Source: an uncultured Aquimarina sp. (GTDB lineage: Bacteria; Bacteroidota; Bacteroidia; Flavobacteriales; Flavobacteriaceae). From it: a DNA stretch of 47,595 bases. Positions 8,762-17,329 of the stretch are shown here, one piece after another. The number at the start of each line of letters is the position of its first letter. The first letter of the stretch is position 1. The stretch is taken from NCBI GenBank assembly GCA_937958985.1, contig CALGLV010000015.1:1-47595 (forward strand), read 5' to 3'. Both the position numbers and the translations under genes were made by a program. The notes beneath the pieces were generated by a model. It did not search any database. It worked only from the letters and a program-made list of their open reading frames with translations, and was not told where the DNA came from.

Positions 8762-10153
8762 CTAAATTTCTTCTTCCTGTGCGCGTGTTAATATATTTTC
8801 GGGCAATGTTTTTTTTGCTTTAGCCCCCATTTTCTTTAATTTTTCTACACTTGTAATTAGGTTTCCTCTTCCTGAAACTAATTTATTCATTGCATTACTG
8901 TAATCCTTTTTGGTATCGTCTATCTTTTTACCAATACCTGTAAGATCTTTCACCAAACCCTCAAATTTATCATATAACGAACCTGCTTGCTTAGCGATCT
9001 CCAAAGCATTACGCTGTTGCTTTTCGTTATTCCACATAGTATCGATAGTACGCAAAGTTGCCAATAGTGTAGAAGGCGTAACAATTACGATGTTTTTTTC
9101 AAAAGCTTGGTTATAAATGTTATTATCCTTGTTAATTGCTATAGAAAATGCGGTTTCAATCGGCACAAAAAGCAACACAAAATCTAACGATTCTATATCA
9201 TATAAATCTTGGTAATTTTTAGCAGAAAGTTGATCTACATGCTTTTTTAAAGAAGCCACGTGCTCTTTTAAATATACCTCTTGCAGCTGCTCATCTAACT
9301 CATTAACCAAACGTTCGTATGCAATTAAAGTTACTTTACTATCTATTATAATTCGCTTACCATCGGGCAAATGAATTACAACATCGGGCATAGCCCTACT
9401 TCCATTCTCGCGCGTAAAATTTTGTTGCACGAAATATTCTCTATCTTTTTCTAAACCCGACTTTTCTAAAACACGTTCCAAAACAAGTTCCCCCCAGTTA
9501 CCTTGTACTTTATTATCCCCTTTTAATGCTCTAGTAAGGCTTACTGCCTCTTTACTCATTTTCTCGTTAAGATCTTGCAAGCCTATAATTTGTTGTTTTA
9601 AGGATGCATGAGTAGTTAAACTCTCCTTATGTGTTTCTTCAACTTTTTTCTCAAAAGTTGAAATGCGCTCTTGCAAAGGCGAAAGTATATTGGTTATGTT
9701 TTCTTTATTTTGTTGTGTGAATTTCAAGGATTTTTCATCCAAAATTTTATTTGCAAGATTTTCAAATTCCTTAGTGAATTTTTCTTGAAGCTTGCTTACC
9801 TCTTCTTTTTGCTCGTGATTTCTTATTTGAAGATTTTCAAAATCGGCATTACGTTTAGAAAGCGCTGCATTTAAAAATTCTTTTTCTCTACGTATGGATT
9901 CTTTTTCTTGAACCATTTGCTTCTCTTTAAATTCAAAATCCGACTTTAAATCAATTAATTGCTTTTCTAATTTTTGCTCAGAAGTTAATTGATTTGCTGT
10001 TTGAATTTCTAACCTTTCGGTTAGTGAGTTTTTTTCATTTTGAAGCGTAAGTAACTCATTTTTTTTACCAAGCACTGCAATGAATTTTCCAATAAAAAAA
10101 CCTACTATTAAACTAGCAACAAGCACAATCAGTAGTATATATTCTTGAGGCAT
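8762..10153 (-). CDS. rmuC: DNA recombination protein RmuC
   Basis: 463 residues: an N-terminal membrane helix (about 4-27), a long coiled coil (about 30-200, rich in E/K/Q), then the conserved RmuC domain with GNWGELVLERVLEKSGLEK, MPDVVIHLPDGKRIIIDSKV and FVLLFVPIETAFSIA. The PD-(D/E)XK-like core limits inversions and duplications between short repeats in E. coli, by an incompletely known mechanism. It is the first gene of a two-gene unit with the small membrane protein. Confidence 0.94.
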   Translation of the reverse strand: MPQEYILLIVLVASLIVGFFIGKFIAVLGKKNELLTLQNEKNSLTERLEIQTANQLTSEQKLEKQLIDLKSDFEFKEKQMVQEKESIRREKEFLNAALSKRNADFENLQIRNHEQKEEVSKLQEKFTKEFENLANKILDEKSLKFTQQNKENITNILSPLQERISTFEKKVEETHKESLTTHASLKQQIIGLQDLNEKMSKEAVSLTRALKGDNKVQGNWGELVLERVLEKSGLEKDREYFVQQNFTRENGSRAMPDVVIHLPDGKRIIIDSKVTLIAYERLVNELDEQLQEVYLKEHVASLKKHVDQLSAKNYQDLYDIESLDFVLLFVPIETAFSIAINKDNNIYNQAFEKNIVIVTPSTLLATLRTIDTMWNNEKQQRNALEIAKQAGSLYDKFEGLVKDLTGIGKKIDDTKKDYSNAMNKLVSGRGNLITSVEKLKKMGAKAKKTLPENILTRAQEEEI

Positions 10154-10272
10154 TTGTTTTGACTTTACATCAAAGATACAGTACTTAATAGTTTCAGAAA
10201 AACTCTATGAAAGCTTTTATATCTAAAACCTGATTATAGATAATTATTAAGCCTAAAGCCTTAACACAAAAG

Positions 10273-10281
10273 TTATCCACA
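10273..10281 (+). promoter_or_regulatory. DnaA-box-like 9-mer in the rmuC/10397 divergent gap
   Basis: TTATCCACA is identical to the E. coli DnaA-box consensus. It is isolated in a 243-bp gap with no cluster of further boxes, so it does not define an origin. It may be chance or a DnaA regulatory site. Confidence 0.3.
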
Positions 10282-10396
10282 AGAAAACGATTGATTTTAT
10301 CTTATTAAAAATTAGCGCTACCAAATTACTTATTTTTAAAGACAGCTTATAAAAACTAAAACACTCAATACATTGTATTACTTCACTTAACAAAAT

Positions 10397-11209
10397 ATGA
10401 TTGACCACATTTTTAACAAAATTAATTACTACTTAAAGAAAAAATATGACACTAAGAAAATTCTCTTGAATACTGTTTTGCCGAACGTTTTTCTAGTTTT
10501 TGCTTTTTTTTATCACTTTGCATTTTATTCTTTCCAGCAAAAAAGAGATCACTATAAAATTTACTCCGAAACCCCCATAGATTCTTTAAGGCTGAATAAA
10601 ATTATAGATTTAGTTGATGAAAAATTTAATCAAAATAACATAAAACTAGATACTGACATATCCTTATTTTTTAGCGCTACAAGTAATAATTACTTTGCCT
10701 CTAATTTCTTTAGAGGTAAACATACTGGTGGTATGAGTTATAATAATTTAAACAGAATAATTATTTGCCCTAGTGATTTTGAAAACAATAAAATTACAAG
10801 AAGCATAGACCCTTATAATCATAGAAAATTATCCGATATATTGGTTCACGAGCTTACACACCAGCACCTTGTTAAAAAAATTGGTTTGTTAAAATCGTAT
10901 TTTATTGAAAAATGGAAAAATGAAGGTTATTGTGAATATATAGCAAACTCCTCTACGATAGATATTGAACTTGCAAAAGAGATATTCTTAAATTATAACG
11001 AAAAACAAAAAGAAACTTTTTATAAAAAAAAAGATTTCACCTGTATCGTTTATGATTATTTTAAGTATCGAATTAGAGTAGACTATTTGCTCACTTATAA
11101 AAAAATTGATTTCGATACTTTTATAAAATCAAAATACAATATTATGGACTTGGAAAAAGAAATTAAAGCGAGTTTGATATCTGGCGAGTATATTTTTAAT
11201 CAACAATAA
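10397..11209 (+). CDS. Membrane-anchored putative HExxH metallopeptidase
   Basis: 270 residues, not assigned to a named family. One membrane helix lies at about 27-47 (LPNVFLVFAFFYHFAFYSF). The extracytoplasmic domain carries H151-E-L-T-H155, the HExxH zinc motif, followed about 20 residues later by NEGYCEYIA, whose Glu176 or Glu180 could be the third ligand of a gluzincin-type site. RIIICPSDF precedes the motif. The gene is AT-rich and Lys/Asn/Ile-rich, more so than its neighbours, which may point to acquisition. Substrate unknown. Confidence 0.75.
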   Translation: MIDHIFNKINYYLKKKYDTKKILLNTVLPNVFLVFAFFYHFAFYSFQQKRDHYKIYSETPIDSLRLNKIIDLVDEKFNQNNIKLDTDISLFFSATSNNYFASNFFRGKHTGGMSYNNLNRIIICPSDFENNKITRSIDPYNHRKLSDILVHELTHQHLVKKIGLLKSYFIEKWKNEGYCEYIANSSTIDIELAKEIFLNYNEKQKETFYKKKDFTCIVYDYFKYRIRVDYLLTYKKIDFDTFIKSKYNIMDLEKEIKASLISGEYIFNQQ

Positions 11210-11254
11210 ATTCATTATTAATTAAGTTGACATAAAATAAATTTAAAAAACAAA

Positions 11255-11283
11255 AAACCCCAATACAACAGTATTGAGGTTTA
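11255..11283 (-). terminator. Terminator for the 54-residue membrane protein gene
   Basis: Read on the minus strand, a hairpin AAACCTCAATAC / GTATTGGGGTTT (one mismatch, loop TGTT) is followed by T runs. It lies just past the stop of the small ORF at 11307-11471. Confidence 0.75.
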
Positions 11284-11306
11284 GTATATAATATAGTTAC
11301 AAACAA

Positions 11307-11471
11307 TTAAGGTTTGTACTTAATTTCTTTTCCTCTGTATTTAATCATTTCCATTATTGAACCACCAATCCACATTGGGATTATAGATACCAAAAAAATC
11401 ATTAACCAAAATCCTATAGTAAGGATAGTTAAAAATGCTAAAAAACCTAAATATTGATCAAATTCAAACAT
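11307..11471 (-). CDS. Small hydrophobic membrane protein (54 aa)
   Basis: Short ORF beginning MFEFDQYLGFLAFLTILTIG. It encodes 54 residues: a hydrophobic stretch of about 8-37 that could form one or two helices, with the polar, basic end MIKYRGKEIKYKP. It has its own downstream terminator and sits in what would otherwise be an empty 319-bp gap, which supports a real gene. Function unknown. Confidence 0.65.
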   Translation of the reverse strand: MFEFDQYLGFLAFLTILTIGFWLMIFLVSIIPMWIGGSIMEMIKYRGKEIKYKP

Positions 11472-11528
11472 TGTATTCTGTAATTTTATACAAATATAAG
11501 TATGTTATTTATTCTAAAAAAGTATCTG

Positions 11529-12878
11529 CTATTTAATTACTACAGTTTTTGTGTTTGTAAACGCTTTTATACCTTCTTCAGCCAATTCTCGCCCTAGACC
11601 AGAAGTTTTTGTGCCTCCAAAAGGTAACTTGGGATTGCTTTTCACAAAATCGTTTATAAATACAGCACCATCATCAAATTGAGATATTCTATTTTTAATC
11701 AATTTCTTATCCGTAGTAAAAACAGAAACTCCCAAGCCAAAATCTGTATTATTCGCTAGGCTAATTGCTTCTTCAAGAGTATTAAAGGTAGTTATAGGCA
11801 ATACCGGTCCAAAGGTTTCTTTAGTAAATAAAGGCATATTAGCAGTTACATTTGTAACAACCGTAGGTTCAAAATAAGCCTTTTTACTAGTGCCTCCATA
11901 AATTATTTGAGCCCCATTAGCTACCGAATTTTCAACGATTTTCTTTAATTCGTCAGCAAATTTTGGCAATGCTAGCACACTAAAAAAAGTATCCTCCTTT
12001 GTGGGGTCTCCTATTTTTAATTTATCAAGCTCGCGAAATAGTTTTGTTATAAATAAATCTTTAATCGAATCTTGTAGCAATAAGCGCTTTACCGCAATAC
12101 AACTTTGACCATTATTACTAAACCTTCCTTTTACACAGGCTATTACAGCTTTATCGATAGCTGCATCTTGGCAAACGATTAATGCATTACTCCCACCTAA
12201 TTCTAAAATTACGGGTTTTAAATACTTTCCTGCCATACTTGCCACTGCCCTACCTGCTTTAGTACTTCCTGTTAGGCTAACTCCTTTTATTATTGGGTTT
12301 GCTATTAATCCTTCTGTAGTTGAATTTTCTAAGAAAATATTCTGATATACATAGGGGATCTCAAAAACTTCATTACATAATGATTCGATAAATAATGCAC
12401 ATTGAGGAACATTTGATGCATGTTTTAACAACACTGTATTTCCTGCCAACAATGTTGGAATAGCAAAACGGAATACTTGCCAAAAAGGAAAGTTCCAAGG
12501 CATAATTCCTAAAATCACCCCTAAAGGGTCGAATGTAACATAGCTTTCAAAATCGGTTTCGGTTGACTTATTACTTAGGTATGCTACGGCATTTGCAGCA
12601 TAAAAACTACAAAGATCGGCACATTTATCAATTTCACTACGGGATTGTGATATTGGCTTGCCCATTTCTTGTGTGATGAGCAAGGCTGCAGCTTCCTTTT
12701 TTTTTCTTAATAAATCGCCCAGTTTCTTAACCTGTTCACATCGATGAGGCACACTTAAATTTCGCCATTGCAAAAAGCTATCTTTACTTTTAGACAACGT
12801 ATCATCCAAGTCTTTTTTAGTAGTTAAACTATAATTTTTGGTAGCCTTTAACGTGTAAGGATTGTAAGATTGAAACAT
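11529..12878 (-). CDS. NAD(P)-dependent aldehyde dehydrogenase (succinate-semialdehyde type)
   Basis: 449 residues, ALDH superfamily. The active site is complete: Asn129 in MPWNFPFWQ, the cofactor loop GSTKAGR at 204-210, Glu226 in LELGGSN and the nucleophile Cys260 in NNGQSCIA. The short length and the motif set (GIMPWNFPFWQ, KLPFGGTKTSGLGRE) fit the succinate-semialdehyde dehydrogenase branch (Sad/YneI-like), which oxidises succinic semialdehyde to succinate. Substrate assignment is inference; other small aldehydes are possible. It appears monocistronic. Confidence 0.9.
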   Translation of the reverse strand: MFQSYNPYTLKATKNYSLTTKKDLDDTLSKSKDSFLQWRNLSVPHRCEQVKKLGDLLRKKKEAAALLITQEMGKPISQSRSEIDKCADLCSFYAANAVAYLSNKSTETDFESYVTFDPLGVILGIMPWNFPFWQVFRFAIPTLLAGNTVLLKHASNVPQCALFIESLCNEVFEIPYVYQNIFLENSTTEGLIANPIIKGVSLTGSTKAGRAVASMAGKYLKPVILELGGSNALIVCQDAAIDKAVIACVKGRFSNNGQSCIAVKRLLLQDSIKDLFITKLFRELDKLKIGDPTKEDTFFSVLALPKFADELKKIVENSVANGAQIIYGGTSKKAYFEPTVVTNVTANMPLFTKETFGPVLPITTFNTLEEAISLANNTDFGLGVSVFTTDKKLIKNRISQFDDGAVFINDFVKSNPKLPFGGTKTSGLGRELAEEGIKAFTNTKTVVIK

Positions 12879-12988
12879 ACTACTAATTATTAAATTCGTA
12901 ATTAATTGTTTATAACACTGTTAATAGATTATTGTTTTCAACGCAAATCAACCTTTATTAGTTGTATCTTTAAATAAATCATAGACTT

Positions 12989-13402
12989 ATGAATGCACGT
13001 GATTTCTCTATTATCGAATTAAGGCCTCAAATTCTCTCTGCCAGAATTTTTCCAGACATGAGTGCCGAAGAGTATTTTCAAAATAAAGTTTTACGACCTG
13101 TAATTAAACTTCAAAACGACTTAGTACTTGAAGTTTTTAAAAATTACATCAAGAAAAACAAAAATGTTTTTTACGAGATTAAGCTTGAAGAAAGAATTAG
13201 ATACATTGAAAATTCAATTCAAAAAGACATAAAATTCCGCAACAGCTTAAAAGGTATTATTGTGGGTCAATTTACTATTGATGAATACAAGGCATATACT
13301 GAAAATTCATCAGCGTTAAACAAACGCATGATGAATTTACTTATAAAACGCATACAAGATCAAGCGCAACTTTTAGAACCTAATATGACTAAAGCGGGTT
13401 AA
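12989..13402 (+). CDS. Conserved hypothetical protein (137 aa)
   Basis: 137 mostly helical residues, soluble, no signal peptide. Notable segments are EYFQNKVLRPVIKLQNDL, FRNSLKGIIVGQFT and NSSALNKRMMNLL. Similar flavobacterial proteins exist and are sometimes called glyoxalase; no vicinal-oxygen-chelate fold or metal ligand set is visible, so I do not use that name. It ends 2 bp from the convergent bcp stop. Function unknown. Confidence 0.75.
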   Translation: MNARDFSIIELRPQILSARIFPDMSAEEYFQNKVLRPVIKLQNDLVLEVFKNYIKKNKNVFYEIKLEERIRYIENSIQKDIKFRNSLKGIIVGQFTIDEYKAYTENSSALNKRMMNLLIKRIQDQAQLLEPNMTKAG

Positions 13403-13404
13403 TT

Positions 13405-13866
13405 TTAACTTGCTTCTTCCAATATTTGTGCTGCGTGATCTTTGGTTTTTACTTTTTTAATTACCTGAGAAATTATTCCTTCTTCATTAATCACAAAAGT
13501 AGTGCGGTGGATACCATCGTACTCTTTACCCATAAATTTTTTAGGTCCCCAAACACCAAATGCTTCAATTACACTTTTATCCTCGTCGGCCAATAAAGGG
13601 TAAGGAAACTCATATTTGTTTTTAAAATTTGATTGACGCTTGGCACTATCAGCACTAACACCTAAAATTTCATATCCTAATTTTTGTAATTCTTCGTAAT
13701 TGTCCGACAAATTACAAGCCTCCGCAGTGCACCCTGGAGTACTGGCTTTTGGATAGAAAAAAACGATTAATTTTTTTCCTACAAAGCCCGAAAGCTCTTG
13801 CAAATTACCATCTTGATCCAAAGCTGAAAAATTTGGTGCCTTCTCTCCTACTTCTAATGTAGTCAT
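13405..13866 (-). CDS. bcp: Thioredoxin-dependent peroxiredoxin, BCP/PrxQ type
   Basis: 153 residues, the family length. It reduces hydrogen peroxide and organic peroxides with thioredoxin as reductant. The peroxidatic Cys46 and resolving Cys51 form the atypical 2-Cys helix STPGCTAEACNLSD; FFYPKASTPGC is the family signature. Its start lies only 29 bp from the divergent nth start, so the two share a very compact promoter region. Confidence 0.95.
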   Translation of the reverse strand: MTTLEVGEKAPNFSALDQDGNLQELSGFVGKKLIVFFYPKASTPGCTAEACNLSDNYEELQKLGYEILGVSADSAKRQSNFKNKYEFPYPLLADEDKSVIEAFGVWGPKKFMGKEYDGIHRTTFVINEEGIISQVIKKVKTKDHAAQILEEAS

Positions 13867-13895
13867 ATTTCTTATTTTTACGTAAAACTATAAAA

Positions 13896-14555
13896 ATGAC
13901 GAAGAAGGAGAAAATAGAGTTTGTTATAAATACCTTAAATAATCTTTATCCTGAAATTCCTATTCCTTTAGATCATACAGATCCCTATACGTTATTAATA
14001 GCGGTGCTTTTAAGTGCTCAAAGTACTGATGTTAGGGTAAATCAAATTACCCCTTTACTCTTTGCCAAGGCCGATAATCCTTATGACATGGTTAAGTTAA
14101 CTGTCGAAGAAATAAGAGATATTATAAGACCTGTAGGCCTATCGCCTATGAAGTCTAAAGGAATTCATGGGTTATCACATATTCTTATTAACAAACATAA
14201 TGGTGAAGTACCACAAACTTTTGAGGATTTAGAAGAGCTTCCCGCTGTTGGTCATAAAACTGCTAGCGTGGTATTATCACAAGCTTTTGGAATTCCTGCC
14301 TTTGCTGTTGATACCCATATTCATCGACTAATGTATCGCTGGGGGTTTACTAACGGAAAAAATGTAGTGCAAACCGAAAAAGATGCTAAGCGCTTATTTC
14401 CTAAAGAAATTTGGAACGATTTACATTTACAAATTATTTGGTACGGTAGGGAATATTCCCCTGCCAGAGCGTGGGATTTAGATAAAGATATTATTACCAA
14501 AACTATTGGCAGAAAAACTGTTATTAATGATTATCATAAAAGCAAAAAGAAATAA
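13896..14555 (+). CDS. nth: Endonuclease III-like DNA glycosylase/AP lyase without the Fe-S cluster
   Basis: 219 residues, base-excision repair of oxidised pyrimidines. The helix-hairpin-helix ELPAVGHKTASVVL contains catalytic Lys121, and Asp139 in AVDTHIHRL completes the active pair. The C-terminal C-X6-C-X2-C-X5-C 4Fe-4S motif of E. coli Nth is absent: after IWYGREYSPAR the tail has no cysteine at all. Activity can be retained without the cluster in some members, but this is inference. Divergent from bcp. Confidence 0.93.
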   Translation: MTKKEKIEFVINTLNNLYPEIPIPLDHTDPYTLLIAVLLSAQSTDVRVNQITPLLFAKADNPYDMVKLTVEEIRDIIRPVGLSPMKSKGIHGLSHILINKHNGEVPQTFEDLEELPAVGHKTASVVLSQAFGIPAFAVDTHIHRLMYRWGFTNGKNVVQTEKDAKRLFPKEIWNDLHLQIIWYGREYSPARAWDLDKDIITKTIGRKTVINDYHKSKKK

Positions 14556-14587
14556 TGATTAACCTTACTCTTATCAAGTCTGCGATT

Positions 14588-14875
14588 AATTAATTGTTAT
14601 CGTTTTTATTTATCCTTAGAACACGACACTCTCTGCTAATTCCGTAATGAATAAATTCTTTTTTAATATTCCGATTCAAGCAAGACTTTAGGACTTTTTC
14701 GATAACCTCTTTGACCATCTAATGATCCATTGCTAAAGTAACGTACATCTATTTTAGCTTACAATTTTCTTCTTCTAGCTCTTTGATTCCTTAAATACCA
14801 TCTCTGTATATTTAGAACGCCGTTTATAAAAATGAAACTAGCCCATGATCACAGATAATATCAATAACCTATTTA
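14588..14875 (-). mobile_element. Decayed IS3-family transposase remnant (OrfA C-terminus into OrfB N-terminus)
   Basis: Minus-strand translation in shifting frames gives ICDHGLVS, FYKRRSKYTEMVFK, KELEEENCKLK, MYVTLAMDH and VKEVIEKVL. These line up in order with the HTH/leucine-zipper end of IS3-family OrfA (FYKWRSKYGGM ... LKELEEENRRLK MYADLSLDN LKDVIEKK). A stretch like the OrfB start follows (KKEFIHYGISRECRVLRIN). There are in-frame stops and frameshifts, no full ORF and no visible terminal repeats. It is an old insertion remnant located directly beside a truncated GH30 gene. Confidence 0.72.
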
Positions 14876-14904
14876 TTCTCATTATTATGACTTAAAATTA
14901 TTTT

Positions 14905-15131
14905 TGTGTTATAAATTAGTTTAGCTTTAGAGAGAAGCTTACATTATTTAAGTAAGCCCAACTTTGATAGTAGCTTGCCCAATGTAGCTTATAAAACACC
15001 TGAAGGAGATATGTCGTATTAGTTTTAAATAACACCGACACACAGAGGCTTCCTTTAATATTAAACAAGAACCTACAACCACCACTATATCCGCAGGCGC
15101 TACAGGTATTTACGTTTGTATAAAACAATAA
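14905..15131 (+). pseudogene. 3' remnant of a GH30 glycoside hydrolase gene
   Basis: Joining short plus-strand frame segments gives PNVAYKTPEGDM, VLVLNNTDT and EASFNIKQEP..TTISAGATGIYVC, which match the C-terminal beta-domain of GH30 enzymes (pattern NVAFKTPDGK..VVVNN..FN..LNAGSVATYVW). It has internal stops and frameshifts and lacks everything upstream of this domain. It ends 8 bp before the intact GH30 gene, so an earlier tandem GH30 pair is likely, with the first copy destroyed. Confidence 0.72.
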
Positions 15132-15138
15132 TTACAGT

Positions 15139-16626
15139 ATGTTAAATATATATATCCCAATACTAGCCGTAATTGTAGGACTAACATCCTGCAACAACAC
15201 CAATGTTACTAGCGATTTAACTGTTAATAATGTTAAAATTAAGACCGAACTTAATCCCTCTTTTTTAAATAAACCCGTTGTAATTTATACTACTGCCGAA
15301 GGAACTGACAAACGATTAACATTAGATAGGAAATCGGTTTTTAGAAAGAAAAAACAACCTTTAGAAAACGAAGTATCAATTTTTATAAATCCTAATAAAA
15401 AATTCCAAAAGTTCTTGGGTATAGGCGGTGCTATTACAGACGCCGCAGCAGAAGTTTTTTCAAAATTAACAACCGATAAACAGGAAGAATTACTGAATGC
15501 TTATTACTCCGAAGAAGGTATCAATTACAACATAATTCGAACTAGTATTCATAGTAGTGATTTTGGCTTAGGAAGCTATACATACATTGAGGAAGGTGAC
15601 AAAGAGTTGAAAACGTTTTCTATTAAAAAAGACAAAGAAAAACGAATTCCAATGATTAAAAGAGCAACTTCAATAATTAAAGACGATTTAGTTTTTTATG
15701 CAAGCCCCTGGAGTCCGCCTGCATTTATGAAAACCAATAATCATATGCTTCAAGGAGGTAAATTATTACCTGAATACTACCAAACCTGGGCCAATTACTT
15801 TGTTAAATTTATTGAAGACTATGAAAACGAAGGTATTCCTGTATGGGGTGTCACCATACAAAATGAACCTATGGCTACGCAACGATGGGAATCATGTATT
15901 TATACTGCTGAAGAAGAGCGTGATTTTTTAAAAATTAATTTAGGGCCTACTTTTGAGAAAGTAGGATTTGGTGATAAAAATATTGTTGTTTGGGATCATA
16001 ACAGAGATTTAATTTCCCACAGAGCAAATACCATTTTTGAAGATCCAGAAGCTTCTAAATATGCCTGGGGAATAGGGTTTCATTGGTATGAAACTTGGAC
16101 TGGAGGTGACGCTAAATATGATAACCTAAAGAATATTAAAGAATCGTTTCCATCAAAAAATATTCTTTTCACAGAAGGTTGTCAAGAAGGATTTGATCCA
16201 ACTCATTACCAAAGATGGTCCAATGCAGAACGGTATGGAAACTCTATGATCAACGATTTTAACAGCGGTACTGTTGGCTGGACGGATTGGAATATTTTAT
16301 TAAACGAAAAAGGAGGACCTAATCATGTTCAAAATTATTGCTTTGCCCCTATCCATGCAAATACAAAAACCAATGAACTTATTTATACACCTACTTATTA
16401 TTATATAGGCCATTTTTCAAAATTTATTCAACCTAATGCAAGTCGTATAAGTACTACTACTAGCCGTAGTACTATAGAAAGTACTTCCTTCCAAAATACC
16501 AATGGTAGTATAACTACTGTGCTTATGAATAAAACGAATGAAACTATAAACTACAAAATGATTGTTTTTGGTGACGAAATAACAAACACTATTCCTCCTC
16601 ACGCTATTCAATCCTTAATATATTAA
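15139..16626 (+). CDS. GH30 family glycoside hydrolase, surface lipoprotein
   Basis: 495 residues with a lipoprotein signal (MLNIYIPILAVIVGLTSC, lipid Cys18). The (beta/alpha)8 catalytic domain carries acid/base Glu243 (TIQNEPM) and nucleophile Glu346 (LFTEGCQ), plus GIGGAITDAAA at 94-104, YASPWSPPAFMKTN at 187-200 and VGWTDWN at 379-385. These resemble the glucosylceramidase/beta-1,6-glucanase branch of GH30. The side beta-sandwich closes the protein. Substrate is inferred as a beta-glucan or related glycan. It is preceded by a dead GH30 tail and followed by a broken T9SS gene. Confidence 0.93.
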   Translation: MLNIYIPILAVIVGLTSCNNTNVTSDLTVNNVKIKTELNPSFLNKPVVIYTTAEGTDKRLTLDRKSVFRKKKQPLENEVSIFINPNKKFQKFLGIGGAITDAAAEVFSKLTTDKQEELLNAYYSEEGINYNIIRTSIHSSDFGLGSYTYIEEGDKELKTFSIKKDKEKRIPMIKRATSIIKDDLVFYASPWSPPAFMKTNNHMLQGGKLLPEYYQTWANYFVKFIEDYENEGIPVWGVTIQNEPMATQRWESCIYTAEEERDFLKINLGPTFEKVGFGDKNIVVWDHNRDLISHRANTIFEDPEASKYAWGIGFHWYETWTGGDAKYDNLKNIKESFPSKNILFTEGCQEGFDPTHYQRWSNAERYGNSMINDFNSGTVGWTDWNILLNEKGGPNHVQNYCFAPIHANTKTNELIYTPTYYYIGHFSKFIQPNASRISTTTSRSTIESTSFQNTNGSITTVLMNKTNETINYKMIVFGDEITNTIPPHAIQSLIY

Positions 16627-16634
16627 TCTTTCGA

Positions 16635-17179
16635 ATGAAATATTCTGAAAAAAAAATTAATTTAAAAAGCAATCGTATCAATTTCATGATAAGTATGAGC
16701 ACTTGCGCACAACAAATAATACCTAATGGCTTTTACATTATTTATAATTAAAAGCTTTCATAAATATTAGAAAAAAATTAAATCCTTCTAAATCAATTGA
16801 AAAATAAGTGAGTTCTGAAGGCGGTGGTAACAAAGGCATTAATTGTAATAGAGAAACGGCCACAGGTTGCTGGGAGCAATTTACTTTAAAATCAACTTCG
16901 GGAAAGTTTATAGACGAAGTTAATGAGAGGGTAAAAAAAAAAAAGACGAACTTAATTACAGTTTATCCAAACCCAACTGCTAATAGCTTAAAATTTAATG
17001 GTATAAATCATAGCGAATCCTATACTGTAACTATTTTTAACTTATTAGGAAGTTCCGTACTTTCACAAATAACTAAAATTACTAGTATAGATGTTAGTAA
17101 TTTAGGAGCAGGAAATTACATAATAAAAATAATTGATTTAATGGGTGAGGAATATACAGATACCTTCATCAAAAAATAA
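16635..17179 (+). pseudogene. Broken secreted protein gene: beta-trefoil fragment plus T9SS type A sorting domain
   Basis: An ORF at 16635 gives a signal-like start ending CAQQIIPNGFYIIYN before a stop. About 50 bp later an open frame from GTG 16808 gives SSEGGGNKGINCNRETATGC and WEQFTL, the fascin-like beta-trefoil repeat, then a T9SS type A sorting domain (about residues 45-123: VYPNPTANSLKF ... YTVTIFNLLGSSV ... LGAGNYIIKI). The halves would join naturally (NGFYIIYN ... YVSSEGG), so this looks like one secreted carbohydrate-binding gene with a frame break and probable internal deletion. The 123-residue downstream ORF has no signal peptide. Confidence 0.7.
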
Positions 17180-17196
17180 TTCTTAATATCATCAAG

Positions 17197-17244
17197 ATAC
17201 TTTGAATGAATCTATTTAATTTGAAACAGATTCATTCAAAGTAT
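17197..17244 (+). terminator. Long inverted repeat after the T9SS fragment
   Basis: A 17-bp perfect stem (17197-17213 and 17228-17244, starting ATACTTTGAATGAATCT) with a 14-base loop. It is followed by an AT-rich but not T-pure stretch. It probably ends transcripts from the upstream locus. Confidence 0.55.
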
Positions 17245-17268
17245 TTATAAATTATTTTGAGATTAGCA

Positions 17269-17298
17269 TTGATTTTTTCAAAATAAATCTTATTTTTG
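17269..17298 (+). promoter_or_regulatory. Bacteroidetes promoter for rpmE2
   Basis: TTG at 17269-17271, a 19-base spacer and TATTTTTG at 17291-17298 match the flavobacterial TTG-N17-23-TAnnTTTG promoter exactly, 31 bases before the ATG. It is one of the best promoter matches in the window. Confidence 0.72.
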
Positions 17299-17329
17299 AA
17301 ATCTGAAATTAGAATAAAGATTCATAGTT

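Noticed and set aside
10154..10396. Replication origin at the DnaA-box-like site
   Set aside because: Only one box, no cluster and no unwinding element with flanking origin genes.
14916..15128. 70-residue ORF on the minus strand
   Set aside because: It is the antisense of a GH30 C-terminal remnant readable on the plus strand; the minus-strand peptide has no recognisable features.
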